A stretch of 11,557 bases of DNA from Alphaproteobacteria bacterium (lineage in GTDB: Bacteria > Pseudomonadota > Alphaproteobacteria > DSM-16000 > Inquilinaceae), in contig JAJUFW010000042.1 in the NCBI GenBank assembly GCA_029263555.1, forward strand, positions 1 to 11,557, in the 5' to 3' direction. The notes under the pieces are model-generated. The model made no database searches. It saw nothing but the letters and a program-made list of their open reading frames with translations, and was not told the origin of the DNA. Positions 7,786 to 11,557 of the stretch are shown in pieces (position 1 is the first letter of the stretch; every line of letters begins with the position of its first letter). A program made the translations under genes and the position numbers.

Positions 7786-8676
7786 TCAGATCAGGCCCTG
7801 CTCCTTCAGGTAGTCGGCCGCGACCTCCTCGATCGCCCTCTTGTCCACGTCGACGCTTCCGTTGAGCCGCTGCATCGTCGCATCGTCGAGCCGGACGGAC
7901 AGGGATTCGAGAATTTCCTTCAGCTCCGGATGTTCCTCCAACGTGTCCTGCCGCACCACGGGCACGAGGGCGTAGTTCGGGAAGAAGTTCTCCTCGTCCT
8001 TGAGAAGCTGCAGGTCCATGGCGGCGATCTGGCCGTCGGTGGCCTGGACGACGACGATGTCCACGTCCCCGTTCGCCAGCGCGTTGTAGGCCAGGCCCAG
8101 ATCCATCGGCTTCAGATTGGCCCGGTCGACCTTGAACCCGTAGACCTCCTGAAGGCCGAGCAGCCCGTCCTGCCGCTTGGGGAACTCGGCCGTGGTGGCC
8201 ATGATGATGTCTGCGCCGGCATTGTAGGCCGCGGCCAGGTCGGCGATCGTCTCCATCCCCTCCGTCTTCGGATTGTCCTTGCGGATCGCAACGGCATAGG
8301 TGTTGTTCGCCGTCGACGGGGCCAGCCAGACCAGGCCCTTCTCGGCATCAAGCTCCTTGACCCGCTGATAGGTCTCCTCGGGCGTCAGCTTATCGGTGAC
8401 CTTGTTGAAGACGATCAGCGAGGTTCCCGTATATTCCCAGTAGAGATCGACCTGCCCGTTCTCGAGCGCCGAGCGGACGATGGTCGTGCCCATGCCGACA
8501 TTCTTCTTGACGTCGTAACCCTTGCTCTCGAGAAGCTGCGCCGTAATCTCGGCCAAGGTCAGCTGTTCCGTGAAGTTCTTCCCGCCGATGACGATCTCCT
8601 GCGCCGACGCGGAGGAGATGCCGAAGATCGAGAGCGCCGCGGATGCGGCAAGCGCGGCGATCGTGTTTCTCATCAT
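7786..8676 (-). CDS. osmoprotectant/quaternary-amine ABC transporter, periplasmic binding protein
   Basis: A periplasmic solute receptor of the OpuAC type (OpuCC/OsmF/ProX-like), expected to bind glycine betaine, choline or a related quaternary amine and deliver it to the permeases encoded upstream. It has 296 residues. The signal peptide has a basic start (MMRN) and hydrophobic core, with cleavage probable after ASA at residue 25, leaving QEIVIGGKNFTEQ, a family-typical mature start. DLYWEYTGT (77-85) supplies an aromatic hinge motif; VVVQATDGQIAAMDL (208-222) and NFFPNYALVPVVR (230-242) match the C-terminal lobe pattern. It is the last gene of the operon, 33 nt after the permease stop, and has its own ribosome site (AAGGGA, 7 nt before the ATG), which may allow the extra synthesis a receptor needs. 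There is no lipobox, so it is soluble. The exact ligand is not predictable here; histidine or another amine is possible. Confidence 0.94.
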   Translation of the reverse strand: MMRNTIAALAASAALSIFGISSASAQEIVIGGKNFTEQLTLAEITAQLLESKGYDVKKNVGMGTTIVRSALENGQVDLYWEYTGTSLIVFNKVTDKLTPEETYQRVKELDAEKGLVWLAPSTANNTYAVAIRKDNPKTEGMETIADLAAAYNAGADIIMATTAEFPKRQDGLLGLQEVYGFKVDRANLKPMDLGLAYNALANGDVDIVVVQATDGQIAAMDLQLLKDEENFFPNYALVPVVRQDTLEEHPELKEILESLSVRLDDATMQRLNGSVDVDKRAIEEVAADYLKEQGLI

Positions 8677-8709
8677 TTCCTGTTCCCTTCTCCCTGGTTG
8701 GTCGAAGCC

Positions 8710-9453
8710 TCACCGAAGCGGGTTCACGCCCTTCGGCACGGCCCAGTACTGACCCTGGCCGATCGCGAAATCGACCAGGATGGCGAGCAGCGCGGTCGGG
8801 ATCGCCCCGGCCAGCATCATCGGCAGGTCGTTGAGAGCGATGCCGGTGAAGATCAACTCGCCAAGGCTGCCGCCGCCGATCAGGAAGGCGAGCGGCGCCG
8901 TGCCGACATTGATCGCAAGCCCCGTGCGGATGCCGGCCAGGATGACGAAGGCCGCGTTCGGCAACTCCACCTGGAACAGCATCTGCCGTTCGGTCATGCC
9001 CATGCCGCGCGCGGCCTCGATCAGCGGCGCCGGGACGGAGGTCAGGCCGGCGATCGTGTTCAGCAGGATCGGCAGCAGGGTCACGACGAACAGGCCGAAG
9101 ATCGCCGGCGGCGCGCCGATGCCGAGGAACGACATGGAGAGCGCCAGAATGGCCAGCGTCGGGATGGTCGTGCCCAGATTGACGAACTGCGTCGCAACGT
9201 TCGTGAAGTGCCGGAACCGCGGGCGCGTCAGCAGGATGCCGAGGGGCACGGCGACGAGGATCGCGAGAGCGCCCGACACGGCGACGAGGAAGATGTGCTG
9301 CCGGATCAGGAACAGCACGTCCTCGCTGTACAGCAGCATTGCCGGCAGCATTCCGCTTGCCTGCAGATAGGCGCCGAACGCGAATACGGCCACGAGCTGC
9401 GCGACGCGCCGGAACGTCGCGAAGGGGCTGACGGAGCGGTCGGAAGCGGCCAT
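8710..9453 (-). CDS. osmoprotectant ABC transporter permease (second)
   Basis: An inner-membrane permease subunit of 247 residues, of the OpuCB/OpuCD/YehW-Y type (BPD_transp_1). After a short charged start there is one hydrophobic span (about 18-42) before the conserved core, which begins near RQHIFLVAVSGALAILVAVPLGILLTR (51-77). About five further spans follow. The ATPase-docking EAA loop is EAARGMGMTERQMLFQVELP (146-165), with the expected glycine and the Leu-Pro ending. Its ATG at 9453 lies 3 nt after the ATPase stop with no good ribosome site of its own, implying translational coupling. It should pair with the other permease of the operon as a heterodimer; the extra N-terminal span makes the two unequal. 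Confidence 0.93.
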   Translation of the reverse strand: MAASDRSVSPFATFRRVAQLVAVFAFGAYLQASGMLPAMLLYSEDVLFLIRQHIFLVAVSGALAILVAVPLGILLTRPRFRHFTNVATQFVNLGTTIPTLAILALSMSFLGIGAPPAIFGLFVVTLLPILLNTIAGLTSVPAPLIEAARGMGMTERQMLFQVELPNAAFVILAGIRTGLAINVGTAPLAFLIGGGSLGELIFTGIALNDLPMMLAGAIPTALLAILVDFAIGQGQYWAVPKGVNPLR

Positions 9454-9456
9454 CGC

Positions 9457-10563
9457 TCAGCCGTCCCGGTACGTGGCGCCGAGCGCATGGGTGATGCCGC
9501 GCTGCGTCACATACCCCTTGAAGAAGCCGTCCTCGTCGACGCAGGCGAGCCACGAGACGTCCCGCGCGAACATCGTCGAGACCGCCGTGCGCAGGTCATC
9601 GGCCGGGCTCACGACGGTCGGCAGCTTCTCGTAATGCTCCCCGACCGTGCCTTTCCGGCTGCGGGCGATCTCCAGGGTCACGAATCCGCGCGCCCGCCCC
9701 TGGGGGCCGACCATGACGATCGAGCTGTGGCCGGCCTCCTCCATCTTCGCCGCGGCGGCTTCCAGCCGGTCCTCCGCGCGCACATAGCCGGGATTCGCAT
9801 CCATGACATCCGCCACCCGGATCAGGCGCAGCCTTTTCAGGGTTCGGTCCGAGCCGACGAAATCGGCAACGAAGGAATTGGCGGGATGAGCCAGCAGGTC
9901 GTCCGGCGCGGCATACTGGATCAGCCGCCCATCGCGGAAGATCGCGATTTGGTCGGCCATCTTCACCGCCTCGTCGATGTCGTGGCTGACGAAGACGACG
10001 GTCTTCTTCAGCCGCGCCTGAAGCTTCATGAACTCGTCCTGGATCACCTCGCGGTTGATCGGGTCTATGGCGCCGAAGGGTTCGTCCATCAGTAGGACCG
10101 GGGGATCCGCGGCGAGCGCCCGCGCCACCCCGACCCGCTGCGCCTGGCCGCCGGAGAGCTCCTTGGGGTAGCGCTTCAGGAAGACCCCGGGATCGAGATT
10201 GACCATTTCCAAGAGCTCGGCCGCGCGCCGGCGCGACCGCTGCCTGTCCCAGCCCAGCATGTCGGGGACGATCGTGATGTTCTCCTCGACCGTCTTGTTC
10301 GGAAACAGGCCGGTCTGCTGGATGACGTAGCCGATCGAGCGCCGAAGCGTCACCTCGTCGACCGCGGCGGTGTCCTTGCCGTCGATCGAAATCCGGCCCG
10401 AACTCGGCGCGATCAGCCGGTTGATCGTCTTCAACGTCGTCGTCTTGCCGCAGCCCGACGGGCCCAGAAGCACGCAGACGGATCCCGCCGGCACCTCCAT
10501 CGAAACGTTGTCGACCGCCGTCGTCGCGCCGAAGATCTTGGTAACGTTCTCGAGCCTGATCAT
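9457..10563 (-). CDS. osmoprotectant ABC transporter ATPase with two CBS domains
   Basis: The energising subunit of the importer (OpuCA/ProV-type), 368 residues, cytoplasmic on the permease pair. Walker A is GPSGCGKTT (34-42), the Q-loop is at Q82-Q83, the signature is LSGGQAQR (136-143), Walker B is VLLMDEP (156-162) with catalytic E161, and the H-loop is H194. Two CBS motifs follow, about 251-300 (VADVMDANPGY onward) and about 313-362 (LPTVVSPADDLRTAV, then WLACVDEDGFFKGYVTQRGI). In OpuA-type transporters such modules sense ionic strength or nucleotides and gate transport, so osmotic gating is likely by analogy. The ATG at 10563 overlaps the upstream permease stop as ATGA, with a GGGAGGG ribosome site inside the permease end. 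There is no long anionic C-terminal tail. The family is certain; the sensed signal is inferred. Confidence 0.96.
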   Translation of the reverse strand: MIRLENVTKIFGATTAVDNVSMEVPAGSVCVLLGPSGCGKTTTLKTINRLIAPSSGRISIDGKDTAAVDEVTLRRSIGYVIQQTGLFPNKTVEENITIVPDMLGWDRQRSRRRAAELLEMVNLDPGVFLKRYPKELSGGQAQRVGVARALAADPPVLLMDEPFGAIDPINREVIQDEFMKLQARLKKTVVFVSHDIDEAVKMADQIAIFRDGRLIQYAAPDDLLAHPANSFVADFVGSDRTLKRLRLIRVADVMDANPGYVRAEDRLEAAAAKMEEAGHSSIVMVGPQGRARGFVTLEIARSRKGTVGEHYEKLPTVVSPADDLRTAVSTMFARDVSWLACVDEDGFFKGYVTQRGITHALGATYRDG

Positions 10564-11216
10564 CGGCCCTCCCTGAGCCCTGGCGAGGTCAGAAGGCGCT
10601 GCAGCGCGAGCAGCGCGTAATCGGCGACGATGGCCAGCACGCTGACGGCCACCGCTCCGGTGACGAGCTGGCGGATGTCGGTCTGCGAGATGCCGCGCGA
10701 GATGAAGGCGCCGAGGCCGCCCGCGCCGATATAGGTGGCGATCGCGCCGACGGCGATGTTGAGGACGACCGCGTTCCTGACGCCGTTGATGATGACCGGC
10801 AGCGCGATCGGCAGCTCCACATGGCGCAGCCGCTGCAACGGCGACATGCCCATGCCGCGCGCGGCCTCGCGCAGCGCCGGATTGATGTTCATGATCGCCG
10901 TATAGGTGTTCCGGATGATCGGCAGCTGCGCGTAGAGGGTAAGCGCGATGACCGCCGGCACGTAGCCGATGCCGTGGCCGAACGGGGAAAGGACGGGGAT
11001 CAGAAGGCCGAACAGCGCGATCGACGGGATCGTCATGATCACCGCCGCACCGTAAAGGACGCGGTCGGCCAGCCCCTTATTCTGGGTGATGAAGACGCCG
11101 AGTGACACGCCGGTCGCGATCGCGATCAGAACGGCGACCCCGACCATCGAAATGTGCTCCAGGGTGCGCTCGGCGATCAGGTCGAGGTTGTCGACCATGT
11201 AGCGCAATATTTCCAT
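10560..11216 (-). CDS. osmoprotectant ABC transporter permease (first gene of operon)
   Basis: An inner-membrane permease subunit of 218 residues. The frame is open to 11417, but the extra 67 codons are arginine-rich shadow sequence; ATG 11216 begins MEILRYMVDNLDLIAERTLEH, the family-typical amphipathic start. A purine-rich GGGAG lies about 14 nt upstream, somewhat far, so translation may be modest. Core spans are about 24-45, 54-76, 84-104, 140-160 and 185-207. The EAA loop is EAARGMGMSPLQRLRHVELP (117-136), nearly identical in form to that of the partner permease. The pair IGAGGLGAFISRGI (163-176) is typical of betaine/choline permeases. Its stop overlaps the ATPase start by 4 nt. As the first gene, it places the operon promoter within 11217-11510. 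Confidence 0.93.
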   Translation of the reverse strand: MEILRYMVDNLDLIAERTLEHISMVGVAVLIAIATGVSLGVFITQNKGLADRVLYGAAVIMTIPSIALFGLLIPVLSPFGHGIGYVPAVIALTLYAQLPIIRNTYTAIMNINPALREAARGMGMSPLQRLRHVELPIALPVIINGVRNAVVLNIAVGAIATYIGAGGLGAFISRGISQTDIRQLVTGAVAVSVLAIVADYALLALQRLLTSPGLREGR

Positions 11217-11510
11217 CGTCGTCGAACTGTCTCCCAGGGTTCGCGATAGAGAACCGCTGCGCTCCCGCCAGGGATGCGCAGCGATACGGGCGTTCCGGCG
11301 ATCCGGGCGTCGGCCGTTGTCACGACCGTCGACGGGCGCTCCCGGTCCCTGATGTTCACGACGGCCGCCGGGTGGCGTGCGGCGCGTCCGCTTCCATAGG
11401 CGCCCCTGCTCCCGCAACGAGGCGATGCCGGTCCCGGCGAAGCGTTCCCGTGCCGATCGGGGCGGAACGGCGCGGCTACGCCCCGATGGACCGTCAGGGG
11501 CTGTTTCGCC
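11217..11510. promoter_or_regulatory. upstream region of the ABC operon, 294 nt without a convincing gene
   Basis: This gap separates the transporter operon from the upstream - strand gene and should hold the operon promoter, though I found no clear -35/-10 pair. It contains an inverted repeat at 11456-11487. About 11225-11360 has coding-like third-position composition in one - strand frame (from AAVVNIRDRERPSTVV to YREPWETV). That frame runs past the permease start into 11177 and has no recognisable domain or credible start. Confidence 0.4.
11456..11487 (-). terminator. 9-bp inverted repeat after the upstream gene
   Basis: ATCGGGGCG (11456-11464) pairs perfectly with CGCCCCGAT (11479-11487) around a 14-nt loop. 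On the - strand it begins 23 nt after the stop of the partial upstream gene, a terminator position. No T-run follows, so a protein-binding site is an alternative. Confidence 0.35.
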
Positions 11511-11557
11511 TCAGATCGGTCCCTCAAGGAACTCGTCCTCGTAGGGGAAGCGGGACA
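11511..11557 (-). CDS. C-terminal end of an unidentified gene cut by the window edge
   Basis: Only the last 14 codons are visible: SRFPYEDEFLEGPI then TGA at 11511-11513. G/C-ending codons and an acidic/aromatic composition look like a genuine C-terminus rather than a shadow frame. It has the same orientation as the transporter operon and ends 294 nt upstream of it. The fragment is too short for a family assignment. Confidence 0.5.
   Translation of the reverse strand, partial: SRFPYEDEFLEGPI

Noticed and set aside
7735..10095. A 786-codon open frame on the + strand.
   Set aside because: It is antisense to the binding protein, permease and most of the ATPase, all with clear motifs. Its translation is Arg/Asp/His-rich low-complexity sequence typical of GC-rich shadow frames.
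11217..11417. A 67-codon N-terminal extension of the first permease.
   Set aside because: The extension is Arg/Gly/Pro-rich with no membrane or signal character. ATG 11216 gives the family-typical N-terminus.
11177..11527. A 116-codon - strand gene upstream of the first permease.
   Set aside because: It overlaps the end of the partial upstream gene and the permease start, uses a TTG with no visible ribosome site, and matches no family I know. I keep only its middle part as a coding-like observation.

Overview
The window is GC-rich (about two thirds G+C), with strong G/C preference at third codon positions. Its genes are ones I associate with free-living Alphaproteobacteria of the Hyphomicrobiales/Rhodospirillales type. 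The organism call is an inference from composition and gene style, because no rRNA or marker gene is present. I see no tRNA, rRNA, CRISPR array, insertion sequence or phage gene.

Left part (1-3608): the window opens inside a CPA1-type Na+/H+ antiporter on the + strand, missing only its N-terminus. A membrane-anchored glycerophosphodiester phosphodiesterase follows on the same strand; its 5' end looks frameshifted or unusually started. Convergent to it is a class I SAM-dependent methyltransferase on the - strand. Its reading frame is cut by an in-frame amber codon, and 33 more plausible codons follow.

Centre (3609-5177): a single + strand gene encodes a 494-residue, lysine/glutamate-rich, almost entirely helical protein with two embedded hydrophobic segments and no signal peptide. 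I do not recognise its family. Its build recalls alpha-helical pore-forming or membrane-remodelling proteins, and it is the best candidate here for something undescribed.

Right-centre (5178-7785): a LysR-type regulator (-) and a CoA-acylating methylmalonate-semialdehyde dehydrogenase (mmsA, +) are divergent across a 109-nt gap. The gap holds a 10-bp imperfect inverted repeat suited to a LysR operator, so the regulator probably controls mmsA (valine, thymine or inositol-derived semialdehyde breakdown). A perfect 13-bp hairpin separates mmsA from the next, convergent operon.

Right part (7786-11216): a compact four-gene - strand operon encodes a complete osmoprotectant/quaternary-amine ABC importer. 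In transcription order it reads permease, ATPase with two CBS domains, second permease, periplasmic binding protein. Stop/start overlap and 3-nt spacing indicate translational coupling. Upstream (11217-11510) is a gap with a 9-bp inverted repeat and a stretch of coding-like composition. The last 14 codons of a further - strand gene lie at the window edge. The antiporter and the osmolyte importer both fit a salt-exposed lifestyle, but nothing shows that they are co-regulated.
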